Positions 1 through 11,927 of a stretch of 64,000 bases of DNA are shown piece after piece. Position numbers and translations under genes: made by a program. The stretch covers positions 84,593 through 148,592 of the forward strand of contig CAVQXJ010000001.1 of assembly GCA_963717745.1 (NCBI GenBank), written 5' to 3'. The notes beneath the pieces were generated by a model. It searched no databases and had not been told where the DNA came from. It saw only the letters and a program-made list of their open reading frames with translations. Position 1 is the first letter of the stretch, and every line of letters begins with the position of its first letter. This stretch comes from JACCXG01 sp963717745 (GTDB taxonomy: Bacteria; Acidobacteriota; Vicinamibacteria; Vicinamibacterales; 2-12-FULL-66-21).

Positions 1-195
1 GGCTACTACTTCGCCGCGACCACCCGCGAGGCGATCGGCAGGAACCGCGGCCGCACTGGAAAGGCGCGAGTCCCGGAGGTCGCCATCTTCACTACCGCGA
101 AGCGGATGGTCGTCCCCACACGCGAGGAGGGGTTCGACGAGCTGTGGCGGGTGGTGATACAACCGGACGGCGCGTTCGATGTGGCGGCGCTGTAG
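1..195 (+). CDS. C-terminal fragment of a predicted P-loop nucleoside/polynucleotide kinase-like protein
   Basis: Frame 1 is open from the window edge to a TAG at 193-195, giving 64 residues; the start lies outside the window. The fragment contains an N-R-x-R segment followed by KARVPEVAIF and, further on, VPTREEGFDEL. This order of basic residues, then a VPxVA strand, then PT-x-EGF, resembles the end of PNKP-like P-loop kinases, where the Arg residues form the lid and the last strand packs on the core. No Walker A is visible because the N-terminus is missing. The family call is by pattern memory only; the open frame itself is secure. It converges on the ABC transporter ATPase gene, with hairpins between them. 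Confidence 0.5.
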   Translation, partial: GYYFAATTREAIGRNRGRTGKARVPEVAIFTTAKRMVVPTREEGFDELWRVVIQPDGAFDVAAL

Positions 196-200
196 CTTTC

Positions 201-227
201 GGCCCCGCAGCGGTCCCGAGCGGGGCC
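201..227. terminator. GC-rich hairpin after the first gene
   Basis: GGCCCCGC at 201-208 pairs with GCGGGGCC at 220-227, six bases after the stop of the upstream gene. There is no T-run, so intrinsic termination is only possible. A related hairpin with a T-run occurs at 11629-11661. Confidence 0.4.
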
Positions 228-240
228 GATGTTGGGCGCC

Positions 241-336
241 GCGTGTCAAGGGAGAAGGGAGAAGGCAAAAGGGAGAACCCGGAACGCCAGAAGCAGAAAT
301 TCTCCCTTCTCCCTTTTCCCTGCTCCCTTGACGCGC
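241..336. repeat. Long hairpin made of GGGAGAA-type units
   Basis: The left arm (241-277) and right arm (300-336) are near-complementary over 37 bases and consist of repeated GGGAGAAG-like units ending in a GCG(T/C)GTC clamp. The loop is 22 bases. It lies between convergent genes, so it could act as a bidirectional terminator. It shares its architecture, not its sequence, with hairpins at 1861, 28038, 34765 and 46436. Confidence 0.7.
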
Positions 337-354
337 GGGGCGTCAGCCCCGCCC

Positions 355-1839
355 CTAAGCAGCGACGCCTGCCATCAGCCGCATCACCGACGCCTGGGTC
401 GCCGTTTCGCGCGACAGCTCGCCGGCGATCCGTCCCTCCCGCAGCACCAGGATCCGTGTCGACAGGTGGAGCACTTCCGGCAGCTCGCTCGAGATGAGAA
501 TGACCGCGCAGCCATCCGCGGCCAGGCGGTCGATCAGCGAGTGGATCTCCGCCTTGGCGCCGACGTCGACGCCGCGGGTGGGTTCGTCGAGGATGAGGAT
601 CCGGCACTCCGCGGCCAGCCATTTGGCGAGCACCAGTTTCTGCTGGTTGCCGCCCGAGAGCCCGGCGGCGATCACGTCCGGGCTCGCGGCGCGCACCCGC
701 AGCCGATCGAAGTAGGTTCTGGCCCGCCGGCGCTCCTCACCGCGCCGGATGAACAGGAAGCGCGACAGCCGGGTCAGCGTCGCGAGCGTGGTGTTGCTCA
801 TCGCGCTCATCGACAGCACCAGACCCTGCCGCTTGCGATCCTCGGGGACCAGGCCGATGCCGTGGGTCATGGCGATCTGAGGGCTCGTGAGCGCGACCGG
901 CTGGCCGCCGACGGCAATCCGTCCGGTCGCCTGGCGATCGAGGCCGAACAGCGCCTGTGCGATCTCCGATCGTCCCGCGCCGACCAGGCCGGCGAGTCCG
1001 AGCACTTCGCCGCCGCGGACGCTGAACGAGATGTCGCTGAAGCCCGCGGGGCTGCTCAGTCCTTCGACCCGCAGCAGCTCCGGCCCGGGCGCGGCCTGGA
1101 CGTGGCCGGGGAAGTATTCATCGAGCCGGCGCCCGATCATCAGCTCGACCAGCGCTGCACGGTCGACCGACGCGATCGGCCTGGTCTCGACATGGCGCCC
1201 GTCGCGCAGCACGGTCACCGCGTCGCACAGCCGGAAGATCTCGTCCATCCGGTGCGACACGTAGATGGCGGTGACCCCGCGCGCTCGCAGCCGATCGATC
1301 AGGTCGTACAGCCGGTCGGCCTCGTGCTGCGACAGGCTGCTGGTCGGCTCGTCGAACACGATGATCCGGGCGCCGCCGCCGATCGCCGCGGCGATCTGCA
1401 CCACCTGCTGCTGTCCGATCGTCAGCTCGCGCATCCGCCGGCGAACGTCGATCGCCGCGCCGGTGGCCGCCAGCATCTCGTTCGCGCGCCGCACCATCTC
1501 GCGCGGCGACACGAACGTCGCGGTCGAGGGCAACGACCCGAGGCACAGGTTCTCGGCCACCGTCAGGTTGTCGCAGAACGCCAGCTCCTGATGGACGATG
1601 CCGATGCCCGCCTGCAGGGCCGCCTGCGGACCGGCGAAGTCGCTCGGCCGTCCCTCGACGATCACCCGCCCCGAGTCGGGCCGATGGATGCCGCCGAGAA
1701 TCTTGCCGAGCGTGCTCTTGCCCGCCCCGTTCTCGCCGCATAACGCGTGGCAGGTACCCGCGGCAATCGAAAAGCTCACGTCCTCGAGCGCCAGCGCCCC
1801 CGGGAAGCGTTTGCTGACGTGATCGAATGTGACTGACAT
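355..1839 (-). CDS. Sugar ABC transporter ATP-binding protein (RbsA/MglA family)
   Basis: The 494-residue protein is a tandem ATPase of the carbohydrate-uptake 2 class, which powers import through one permease type and a type 1 periplasmic sugar-binding protein. The first domain has Walker A GENGAGKS at residues 35-42, a signature read as LTIGQQQ near 137, and Walker B FDEPTSSL near 160. The second domain has a degenerate P-loop (LVGAGRSE) near 290, but a good signature LSGGNQQK near 395 and LDEPTRGVDVG near 416. One degenerate site is normal in this family. Length matches RbsA. It is the last gene of a minus-strand operon whose order is permease, binding protein, ATPase. The sugar cannot be told from the sequence. 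Confidence 0.92.
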   Translation of the reverse strand: MSVTFDHVSKRFPGALALEDVSFSIAAGTCHALCGENGAGKSTLGKILGGIHRPDSGRVIVEGRPSDFAGPQAALQAGIGIVHQELAFCDNLTVAENLCLGSLPSTATFVSPREMVRRANEMLAATGAAIDVRRRMRELTIGQQQVVQIAAAIGGGARIIVFDEPTSSLSQHEADRLYDLIDRLRARGVTAIYVSHRMDEIFRLCDAVTVLRDGRHVETRPIASVDRAALVELMIGRRLDEYFPGHVQAAPGPELLRVEGLSSPAGFSDISFSVRGGEVLGLAGLVGAGRSEIAQALFGLDRQATGRIAVGGQPVALTSPQIAMTHGIGLVPEDRKRQGLVLSMSAMSNTTLATLTRLSRFLFIRRGEERRRARTYFDRLRVRAASPDVIAAGLSGGNQQKLVLAKWLAAECRILILDEPTRGVDVGAKAEIHSLIDRLAADGCAVILISSELPEVLHLSTRILVLREGRIAGELSRETATQASVMRLMAGVAA

Positions 1840-1860
1840 GGTCGTCAGGGGATGCGTGTC

Positions 1861-1932
1861 GGTTGCCAGCTCCCAGTTCCCAGTAGCCAGTCAAGGAAGT
1901 AACTGGAAAACTGGTAACTGGAGACTGGTTAC
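1861..1932. repeat. CAGT/ACTG-unit inverted repeat between binding-protein and ATPase genes
   Basis: Several (C)CCAGT units on the left face AACTGG units on the right, so the stretch folds on itself. It fills the gap between the binding-protein stop and the ATPase start and may trim or stabilise the operon mRNA. The same AACTGG unit builds the hairpin at 28038-28157. Confidence 0.6.
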
Positions 1933-2960
1933 TTCATCTTCACGTATTCATCCGGCACGTCGGTGAAGCCCCAGGTCTTGAGCTGACGGGCCCAGGTGCC
2001 GAGGGTCTCCTTCGAGACCCGCACCAGTTCCATCGGGATGATCACCGGCACCTCCTGCTTGAGGTGCACCTTCTCGACGATCCGGTGCACCGAGTCGTAG
2101 CCCCACAAGTAGGTCGGCTGTGCGAGCAGCACCGGCGCCAGTCCCTTCTCGACATACGCGAGCTCGGCCGGCAGCGCGTCGACCGCGACGATCTTCACCT
2201 TCTTCGGATCGAGATCCGTCAACAGCGTCTGCGTGAACAGCGGCCAGCCGCCGATCATCGCCCAGCCCTGGATCTGCGGATACGCGTTCTGGGCGCGGAT
2301 CACTTCCGCGGCGGCGTCCTGCGGCGTCTCGACGTGATAGAAGGTCTCGACCACCTTGATCCCCGGGTACTTCTTGGCCGCGTCCTTGACGCCGTCGACC
2401 CGCTTGCGCAGATTCGGCGCGTTCTGGTTGCCGGCGAGGATCGCGATGCTGCCCTTGCCGCCCATCTGCGTGGCGAGCTCGTCCATCACGGTCTGGCCGG
2501 TCTTCATGTCGTCCACGCCGTAGAAGGCGAATCGCTTCGACTCGGGCGCATCGCTGTCGAAGGTCATGACCGGGACGCCGCGCGCCACCGCGTCATTGAT
2601 GGCGCCGGTGACCTTGCCGGCGTCCGAACACGAGATCAGCGCCGCGGTGGCCCCTTCGTTGACCGCCTGCGCCAGCCGCTGCGCCTGCACCTGACCGTCT
2701 TCGGCCGGCGGCGTCAGCCACACGATCTCGATCGGCACGTTGTGCTTCTGCGACAGCTCCTTGGCGGCGACCTCCGCGCCGGTCCGCGCGGAGAGGAAGA
2801 CGGGGTTGGTGGAGCTCTTCGCGATCATCGCGATCTTGATGCCCTGACTGCTGGCGGCCGGCGCCGGCGCGGCGCTCTGCTGCTGGGGCTGGCGGTTGCA
2901 TCCGGCGGCGACCGCCAGGATCATGCCGACGGTGACGGCCGCGGTGCTGATCTTCCTCAT
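1929..2960 (-). CDS. Sugar ABC transporter substrate-binding lipoprotein (type 1 periplasmic binding fold)
   Basis: The 343-residue protein begins with a short basic stretch, a hydrophobic segment and the lipobox VAAGC, so Cys21 should be lipidated. The mature part follows the RbsB-like pattern: a first strand KIAMIAKSS, an NPVF contact segment, the hinge motif MTFDSDAP near 140, AILAGNQNAPN near 180 and AVDALPAEL near 255. These are typical of ribose/galactose-type binding proteins. Its ATG overlaps the stop of the permease gene as ATGA (2957-2960), implying translational coupling. The ligand is not predictable from these residues alone. Confidence 0.9.
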   Translation of the reverse strand: MRKISTAAVTVGMILAVAAGCNRQPQQQSAAPAPAASSQGIKIAMIAKSSTNPVFLSARTGAEVAAKELSQKHNVPIEIVWLTPPAEDGQVQAQRLAQAVNEGATAALISCSDAGKVTGAINDAVARGVPVMTFDSDAPESKRFAFYGVDDMKTGQTVMDELATQMGGKGSIAILAGNQNAPNLRKRVDGVKDAAKKYPGIKVVETFYHVETPQDAAAEVIRAQNAYPQIQGWAMIGGWPLFTQTLLTDLDPKKVKIVAVDALPAELAYVEKGLAPVLLAQPTYLWGYDSVHRIVEKVHLKQEVPVIIPMELVRVSKETLGTWARQLKTWGFTDVPDEYVKMK

Positions 2961-4027
2961 CGTGATGTCTCTCCCTTATCGAGCGTGTCGAGTGCGGCCG
3001 AGCGGCCGGCCGCCCGGGCGAGCCGCCGCGCGGTGAGGCGGGCGTTCGCCTGATCGAGCGTGACGGCGACGATGATCGCGCAGCCGATGATGATCCATTC
3101 GTAGTTCTGATCGAAGTGCAGCGTGCGGATCGACTGGCGAATCAGCACGATCAGCACCGCGCCGAGCATCGCGTTGACCGCGCTGCCATGCCCGCCCGAC
3201 AGGCTGGCGCCGCCGACCACCGCCGAGGCGATCACGTACAGCTCGTAGCCGGTCGCGTCCACGCACGACGCCGAGCCGTAGAAGCTCGCCCCCATGAACG
3301 CCGCGATGCCCGCGGTCAATCCGGAGATGACGAAGACGCCGATCTGGATCCGTCCCAGCCGCAGGCCGGAGAAGCGGCTCGCCTCGGCGTTCCCGCCGAT
3401 CGCGAACACGTGCCGCCCCATCACCGTCCGCTGCAGATAGATGGATCCGGCGACCGTCACCGCGATCATCACCAGCGTCGGCACCGGATACAGCGACTCC
3501 CCGAGCCCCAGCGGCGCCTTGGCGATCGCCGTGAGCGCCCGCGGCAGCCCGATGCTCTCCGCGTTGCTGCTCACGAACGCGATCCCCCGCAGAATCCACA
3601 TCGTCCCGAGCGTGATGATGAACGGGTGGACGCCGAGGCCGACCACCATCAAGCCGTTGACGATGCCGCAGAGCAGGCCGACCCCGAGTGAGATGGCGAG
3701 ACCGGCGACCGCGATTCCGCCAGGCGCATCCAGCGCGGCCCCGCGCAGGACCATCGCCGTCGTGACCCCGGCCAGCGCGTAGATCGACCCCACCGACAGA
3801 TCGATCCCGCCGGAGATGATGACGATGGTCGCGCCGACCGCCATGATCGCGAAAAAGCTGGCATCGGTCGCGGTCTGGATCAGCGTGTACGAATTGAGGA
3901 AGTTGTTGACCGTTTCACCGGTGACCCGGTCGGGGTGCGAGCCGGCGAACACGGTGAGCAGGGCCGCGAGACAGAAGATGACCAGCAGCAGGCCGGCCTG
4001 CGCCGAGCTGAGGATTCGTCCAAACAT
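2957..4027 (-). CDS. Sugar ABC transporter permease (RbsC-like)
   Basis: This is the membrane component of the carbohydrate uptake system encoded by the next two genes. From the ATG at 4027 the protein has about 356 residues and starts MFGRILSSAQ followed by a hydrophobic helix. An in-frame extension to 4123 exists, but it is rich in Gly and Pro, unlike a permease start. It contains about eight to ten hydrophobic segments and the family sequence GGIDLSVGSIYALAG. A GGxSLxGGHGS loop near the C-terminal third marks the RbsC-type permeases. It heads the operon and is divergent from the FHA activator gene, with about 150 bp between them that should contain both promoters. Confidence 0.9.
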   Translation of the reverse strand: MFGRILSSAQAGLLLVIFCLAALLTVFAGSHPDRVTGETVNNFLNSYTLIQTATDASFFAIMAVGATIVIISGGIDLSVGSIYALAGVTTAMVLRGAALDAPGGIAVAGLAISLGVGLLCGIVNGLMVVGLGVHPFIITLGTMWILRGIAFVSSNAESIGLPRALTAIAKAPLGLGESLYPVPTLVMIAVTVAGSIYLQRTVMGRHVFAIGGNAEASRFSGLRLGRIQIGVFVISGLTAGIAAFMGASFYGSASCVDATGYELYVIASAVVGGASLSGGHGSAVNAMLGAVLIVLIRQSIRTLHFDQNYEWIIIGCAIIVAVTLDQANARLTARRLARAAGRSAALDTLDKGETSR

Positions 4028-4173
4028 CGGATGCGACCCGTTAGTGTAGTCGTTCTGGCCCCCGGGACCGTTTCGAGTCGGCGGTTCTCCGATCCCGGTT
4101 CGCTCTGGGCCCACTCCCGACACCTCTCCGTTACACCTCGGCAGTGGTTTTGCTTAATCGCCCCCGAATAGTC

Positions 4174-5582
<1,409 letters not shown>

Positions 5583-5586
<4 letters not shown>

Positions 5587-8222
5587 GGCTGTCGCCAGGC
5601 GCCAAGCTCGGCCCGTATGAGATCACCGCGGCCGTCGGCGACGGCGGCATGGGCGAGGTCTATCGCGCCCGCGACACCCGGCTCGATCGCACGGTCGCGC
5701 TGAAGATTCTGTCCGGCACGCTGTCGAGCTTCGACGATCGGGTCAGCCTCGAGCGCGAGGCGCGCGCGGTGGCCGCGTTGAACCATCCGCACATCTGTAC
5801 GCTCCACGACGTCAGCGGCGACAGTGAGACGCCGTTCCTGGTCATGGAATACGTGCAAGGCGAGACGCTGGCGGCCCGCCTGGCCCGCGGTCCGTTGCCG
5901 GTGCGCGAGACCATCCGCTGCGCCATTCAGATCGGCGAAGCGCTGGATCACGCCCATCGTCACGGGGTTCTCCACCGCGATCTGAAGCCCGCGAACATCA
6001 TGCTGACCAAGGCGGGCGTCAAGGTGCTCGACTTCGGTCTCGCCACGTTCCGCACCGCGACCCCGGTGCAGGTCCCGATGGACCACACCCCGAGATTCGA
6101 TGCGCAATTGACCTCGGAGCGGGGCCTGCTCGGGACGGTCCACTACATGGCGCCCGAGCGGCTCGAAGGGCGGGAAGCGGATGTCGCGTCGGATCTGTTC
6201 GCGTTCGGCGCGGTGATGTACGAGATGGCGACCGGACGACGTGCGTTCGAGAGCAGCAGTCCCGCCGGCGTGATCGCCGACATCCTGCACACCGATCCGC
6301 CGCCGGCGTCGAGTGTCGTGCCGGGCGTGCCCGCGACGCTCGACTGGGTGATTCAGAAAGCCCTGACGAAAACGCCCGAGACCCGCTGGCAGGCGGCCGG
6401 CGACCTCGTCGAGATTCTCAGGTGGATGGCCAGGACGTCCGCGGCGCCGGCGCCGGATGCCGGGCGGCGGCGATCATGGGTGCCGGTAGCCCTGGCCGGC
6501 CTCGCGCTGGTCATTGCCGCAGCGCTCTCGTCATCCCGGTGGCTGCGGACCACGCCGCACCTGCCGGCGATGATGTTCTCGATCTATCCGCCGGCGACCG
6601 GCGGATTCACTCCGACGGCCTCCTCGGTGCAGAGCCCTCAGTTCGCGCTGTCGCCGGATGGCCGCCGCGTAGTCTTCGTCGCGGCGCTCGAGCGGGAGCC
6701 GTCGCAGTTGTGGATTCGCGAGCTCGGCGCGCTCGATCCCCAGCCGATCGCCGGGACGCAGGGGGCCGAATATCCGTTCTGGTCGCCGGACAGCGCCTCG
6801 GTGGCGTTCTTCGCCGGCGGCTCGCTGAAACGGATCGATCTCGCCGGCGGCCCGCCGCGCGTGCTGGCGTCCGCCCTGCACGGCCGCGGCGGCGCCTGGA
6901 ACCGTCAGGGCCTGATCCTCTACGCGCCGACCACGCAGGATGGTCTGTTCGCGGTGGGGGCCACCGGCGGCGAGCCACGGCCAGTCACGAGCGTCGGGCC
7001 GGCACTCGGGGAAGCCTCGCATCGCTGGCCGCAGTTCCTGCCCGACGACCGTCACTTCATCTACTTCGTTCAGAAGACCTCGCAGGAAGGACACGGCATC
7101 TATCTGGGTGACCTGGACCAGTCGCCCCCGCGCCGGGTCCGTGCGGCGCCGGCCAGCGCGGTCTTCACGGCGTCCGGCCACCTGCTGTTCGTCCAGGACG
7201 ATGTGCTGATGGCGGCATCGTTCGACTGGAAAGCCGGACGGCTGGAGGGGGAACCGGCGCCGATCGTCTCAGCGGTGGCGACGTCGAGCAGCTTCTATGG
7301 CGCGTTCTCCGCGTCGCAGACCGGACTGGTGGTGTATGCGAGTGGGGAAGGCACCGCTGAAGTGGTCTGGATGGCGCGGGACGGACAGCGCGCGGCGGCG
7401 GCGCTGCCGCCGGGACAGTACGCGGACTTCCGGCTGTCGCCCGACGACCAGCAGCTGGCGATCGCGGAAGTCGATCCCGAGACGCACCGCCCCGATATCC
7501 GCGTGCTCGATCTGATCCGCGGCTCCAAGCTGCGCATCACGGCCGATGCGGCGACCGATGCGTCGCCGATCTGGTCGCCCGACGGCCAGCGAGTGGTCTT
7601 CCGATCGAATCGCCGGGGTGTCCACGACCTGTTCGTGCGCGCGTCCAACGGCACCAGCGAGAGCGCGCCGTTGTTCCGCAGCGGCAACGCCAAGTATCCG
7701 ACCGACTGGACGCCCGACGGGGGCTCGATCGTGTACCACACCTACGAGAGCGCGACCGGTGCCGACATCTGGATGGTGAGGGCCGACGGCTCGCAGGCGT
7801 CGCCGCTGCTGAACGGACCGTTCGACGAGATGCAGGGACAGGTTGCGCCCGGCGGCGCGTGGATCGCCTACACCTCGACCGAGACGGGACACCCGGAGGT
7901 GTACGTCCGCAGTCTCTCCGACCCGACGTTGCGATGGCAGGTGTCGGCCGGTGGCGGCCGCGATCCCCGCTGGCGGGGCGATGCCGGGGAGTTGTTCTAC
8001 ATCTCCGCCGATTCAGCGGTGAATGCCGTGGGATTCAGCGCCGGCGGGCCGACGGCGCCAAAGCGGTTGTTCCCCGTGCACGTCGCGCCGCCGGGGCTTC
8101 CCTACCTCAGTAGCTACGACGTCACCAGGGACGGGCAGCGGTTCCTGATCCGGGTGCCGGTCCACGATCTCAGTTCGGCGCCGATCCATGTCGTGACGGA
8201 CTGGCGCGCCCTCGCTCGCTAG
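5583..8222 (+). CDS. Membrane Ser/Thr protein kinase with C-terminal PD40 beta-propeller
   Basis: The 879-residue protein starts with a complete Hanks kinase domain: glycine loop GDGGMGEVYRARD near 18-30, catalytic HRDLKPANIM near 131, DFGLA near 150 and an APE motif. A single transmembrane helix follows near 299-320. The remaining 550 residues hold repeated LSPDGRRVVF-like and WSPDG-like blades, as in TolB/PD40 propellers, which would sit outside the cytoplasmic membrane as a sensor. This kinase-propeller layout is very common in Acidobacteriota. The start is fixed by the ATGA overlap with the FHA activator gene, which suggests a linked signalling pair. Confidence 0.93.
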
Positions 8223-8477
8223 TCCCTGATTCGCGCCGCTGGTCCCAATTCCGCGTCGCCACTGCAGGTGACCGCCAGCCAATCCAAGCGTTTGAATCGC
8301 CGTCTCGCGGGGACCGGATCCCAATGGGAAGTGACGAGCGTCCATCCCACCTGTTGTTCTACAATTCCTCAACAAAATTAGCATTCACCGGATCAGCCAC
8401 GTGATTCGTCCCATATTGGTTCGTGGCACCCAACGTGCTGACTACCCCACTTTCCGGTTCGTTTTTGGGAGGACAGG

Positions 8478-11400
8478 ATGATGAGACTGCGTTCGACCGC
8501 GTGGTTAGCGGCCTTCGCGCTGGTATTTGGCGTCGCCACCGCGGCGGCTCAGTCCCAGACGGGCGAAATATTTGGCAAGGTGAGCGACGAATCCGGCGCG
8601 GTGCTGCCGGGTGTCACGGTCACGTTGACGGGGCCGAGCCTGCTGCAGCCGCAGGTGGCCGCGACCTCGGACGCCGGCTCGTACCAGTTCCCACGGCTGA
8701 CGGTCGGCACCTACAACGTGAAGTTCGAGCTGCCCGGCTTCAAGACCATCGTCCGCGAGGGGATCGAGGTCACGGTCGGGTTCAGTGCGCAGATCAGTCC
8801 GCAGCTCGGCGTGTCCGCGGTCCAGGAAGTGGTCACCGTCACCAGTGAGACGCCGCAGATCGACACCAAGCAGACCGGCACTCGAAACACCTTCACGCTG
8901 GAACAGCTCCAGGCCATCCCGTCAGCGCGCGACCCCTGGGTCATCCTCCAGCAGAGCGCCGGCATCGCCATGGATCGCGAGAACATCGGCGGCAACATGT
9001 CGGGTCAGCAGTCCAACTACGTGTCGCGGGGCGGCAACCCGACCAACAACAAGTGGTCGCTCGACGGCGTCGACATCACCGACATGTCGGCCACCGGAGC
9101 GTCACCGGCCTACTACGATTTCGACTCGTTCCAGGAGATGACCATCAACACCGGTGGCGTCGACGTGACCCAGCAGACCGGCGGCGTCGGCATCAACCTG
9201 GTGACCAAGAGCGGCAGCGACAAGTTTCGCGGCTCGTCGCGTTTCTTCCTGACCGACGAGTCGGTGCAGGCCAACAACATCGACAGCGGCCTGCGCGGGC
9301 AAGGCGCGACCTCCGGGAATCCGATCCAGAACATCAAGGACTACGGCTTCGAGATGGGCGGCCCGATCAGCCGCGGCCGGGCCTGGGTGTGGGGCGGCGT
9401 GGGCAAGCAGACGGTCGACGTGGGTGTGATTGGGTTCTACCAGCCCGGCGCCTGCGCGGAGTTCAAGCCCGGGGGCACGCGTGATCCGCTCTTGGCCTCG
9501 ATCGAGGAGGTCAATGGGTGTCTGAACACCGATCGTACGCTGCTGATGCAAACGAACCTGAAGGCCGAGGTCCAGCTGTTCAAGGGCAGCCGTCTATCGA
9601 TCTTCAACAACTTCAACAAGAAGGAACGCAACGCACGCGGCGCCAGCGACCTCAACCCGATCGAGACCACCACGCCCCAGAAGGCCGTCGACGAGAGCTT
9701 CGGAAAGTACCTGTGGAACACTGGGCCGAACCCAACTTACAAGTTCGGCAATCAGTGGGTGATCAGCGACCGGCTGCTCGTCGACGTGCAGTACGCGCAC
9801 ATCGGCAACAACTTCACGCTCGGTTTGCAGTCCCCCGACCTCCGCACCACGCAGCCCACCTTCGTGGTCGGCAACGGCATGAATGGACGGTCGGCGGCGG
9901 AAAGCGTCTTCATCCGCCCGGTCAACAGCGTGACCTTCAATTCGACGTACTTCCTGCCCGGCGATCTGGGGCGCCGATCACTCGTTCAAGATCGGCGGCT
10001 ACTGGCGCGATTCGAATACGACGTCGATCAACCACACGGGTGGCTACGCGACGGTGCGTTTCCCGAGCGCCGTCGATCAGGACTGCGCCGCCCTCGCCGC
10101 GTCGAATGCGACCGATCCGACCCGGTGGTGCCACGCCGATCTCACCCGTGACGGCTACTCGGTCTACCGCCTGGCGAACAACGCGGCCTATGTGCAGGAC
10201 ACTATCGCCAAGGGCCGGGTCACCCTGCAGCTCGGGCTTCGCTACGACTACAACAAGGACACGGCCGAGGCATCCGGCATCGTCGCGAACCCGCTGGGCG
10301 GTCCCTGGCTGCCCGCCATCAATTTCACCGGCGCCGACCCCGGCGTGGCGTTCAACGACTTTTCACCGCGCCTTGGCGTCACCTACAACTTGACCGGCGA
10401 CGGCCGCACCCTCGCGCGGGCGAATTTCGCGCGGTACTACGGCCAGGTCGGCAATGGCGGTGTCGCAGCGACCATCAATCCGGTGAGCTCGACGACGCTT
10501 CGGTATCCGTGGACCGACGCCAACGGGAACAAGGTCGCCGAGGCGGGGGAGATCGTCTTGAGCGCCGCGCCGCTGAACACGGTCGGCAACTGGACGGCCG
10601 CCAATCCCGGCAACACCGTGTCGGCGAACTCGGTCGATCCCAATCTGAAGAACGACACGACCGACGAGTTCATCATCGGGCTCGACCGCGAGGTCGGCCG
10701 CGGGTTCGCGGCCGGCGTCAACTATATCTATCGGAAGTACGGCAATTTCCTGTGGAACGACCGCGCGAACTTCACCACCGCCGACTGGGTGCCGGTGTCG
10801 TTCACGCCGGTCTCGTCCGGCTCGGGCTCCTGCCCGGGCGCCGAGAATCGCACTGAGGCAGGGCGTTGCGGGACCGTCACTTACTATCAGCCCACCTTCC
10901 AGCAGCCGACGGTCATCACGCTCAGCAATGTGCCCGGCTACGAGCGCGTGTTCAACGGGATCGAGCTGACCGCGCGCAAGCGGCTGTCCAGCCGCTGGAT
11001 GATGAACACCAGCTTCACCTACAACACCACCGACGTGCACTTCAACGACTTCCCCGGTGCGGCCAACCAGTCGAGCGGCTACCGCCGGGACCATTCCGAT
11101 TGGCGAGGATCCGACCAACCGCGGGGTGCGCGACGGCGGCCAGTACCGACTATCTGACCTCGGGCAGCGGTATCGGCAACGTCTACGTGAACGCCAAGTG
11201 GCTGTTCAAGATGAGCGGGCTGGTCGAGTTGCCGTACCGGATCAACGTCTCGGCGTTTCTACAATGCGCGACAGGGTTACCCGTTCGAGCAGGGGATCAA
11301 CAGTCCGAGCCGCCCGAACGGGGCCGGCACGGTGTTCATCGTTCTCGATCCGGTCGGCGAACGCCGGCTGCCCAATTACCACAACGTCGACCTCCACGTC

Positions 11401-11596
11401 GAGCGGCCGGTGAGCATCATGACGCTGCGGTTCACGCCATCGATTGACGTGTTCAATGTCGGCGAACATCAATACCATCCAGGCGATTCGCGGGGCCCAG
11501 AACACCGTCTCGAACAACGGCGCCGGCAACGCCAACCAGATCCAGGCGATCGTGGCGCCGCGGGTGGTGCGTTTCGGCGTTCGCGTGAACTGGTAA
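8478..11596 (+). pseudogene. TonB-dependent receptor, Oar-like, broken by five frame shifts
   Basis: The start follows a good ribosome site (GGAGGA) and a signal peptide ending ATAAAQ. A carboxypeptidase-like regulatory domain (about 25-110) precedes a plug (IDTKQTGTRN, then SRGGNPTNN and WSLDGVDITDM) and a large beta-barrel ending in VRFGVRVNW and TAA. The coding frame moves forward by one at about 9970, 11082, 11145, 11258 and 11459. Each shift is repaired by removing a single base, usually from a short homopolymer (GGGG, CC, TTT). Repaired, the protein has about 1,038 residues, normal for this outer-membrane family. It is either a recent pseudogene or a sequencing artefact; all five changes are insertions. 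Confidence 0.85.
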
Positions 11597-11628
11597 AGCG
11601 CGTCAGCGACGCTGCGGTTTTTCGACAA

Positions 11629-11661
11629 GGCCGGTCCCCGAGTGGGGCCGGCCTCTTTTTT
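11629..11661 (+). terminator. Rho-independent terminator after the TonB-dependent receptor
   Basis: GGCCGGTCCCC pairs with GGGGCCGGCC across a short GAGT loop, with one bulged T, and is followed by a six-base T-run at 11656-11661. It lies 33 bases after the receptor stop. Confidence 0.85.
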
Positions 11662-11716
11662 CGCTTACCGCCGTCGCGCGGAGCACGAAGGCGGGTGGGG
11701 CTATGATCCGCAGCTG

Positions 11717-11911
11717 ATGCTCTTCCAGATCCTCTGGATGATCGCGACCATCGCCGCGCTGCTGGCGGTCTCCGCCGCCGGCTTCTATCTCCTCTGCTAT
11801 GTCACGCTCTCCGTGGTGCGGCTGTTTCCGCTGATCGGCAGGCGTCATCGGCATCAGCGCTGGGCTGAACTGAACCGCGCGGCCGCGCGGCGGCCTTCCG
11901 ATGATGGATGA
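11717..11911 (+). CDS. Small single-span membrane protein of unknown function
   Basis: From the ATG at 11717 the product has 64 residues. It begins MLFQILWMIATIAALLAVSA, followed by more hydrophobic residues, and ends in a basic tail (GRRHRHQRW). This gives one or two closely spaced membrane helices with a cytoplasmic basic end. A longer frame starting at 11642 would run through the terminator hairpin and is unlikely. It has no recognised domain and converges on the zinc-ribbon gene. It could be a chance frame, although the hydrophobic profile is coherent. Confidence 0.45.
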   Translation: MLFQILWMIATIAALLAVSAAGFYLLCYVTLSVVRLFPLIGRRHRHQRWAELNRAAARRPSDDG

Positions 11912-11927
11912 TTGGAGTGAGGCCGGT

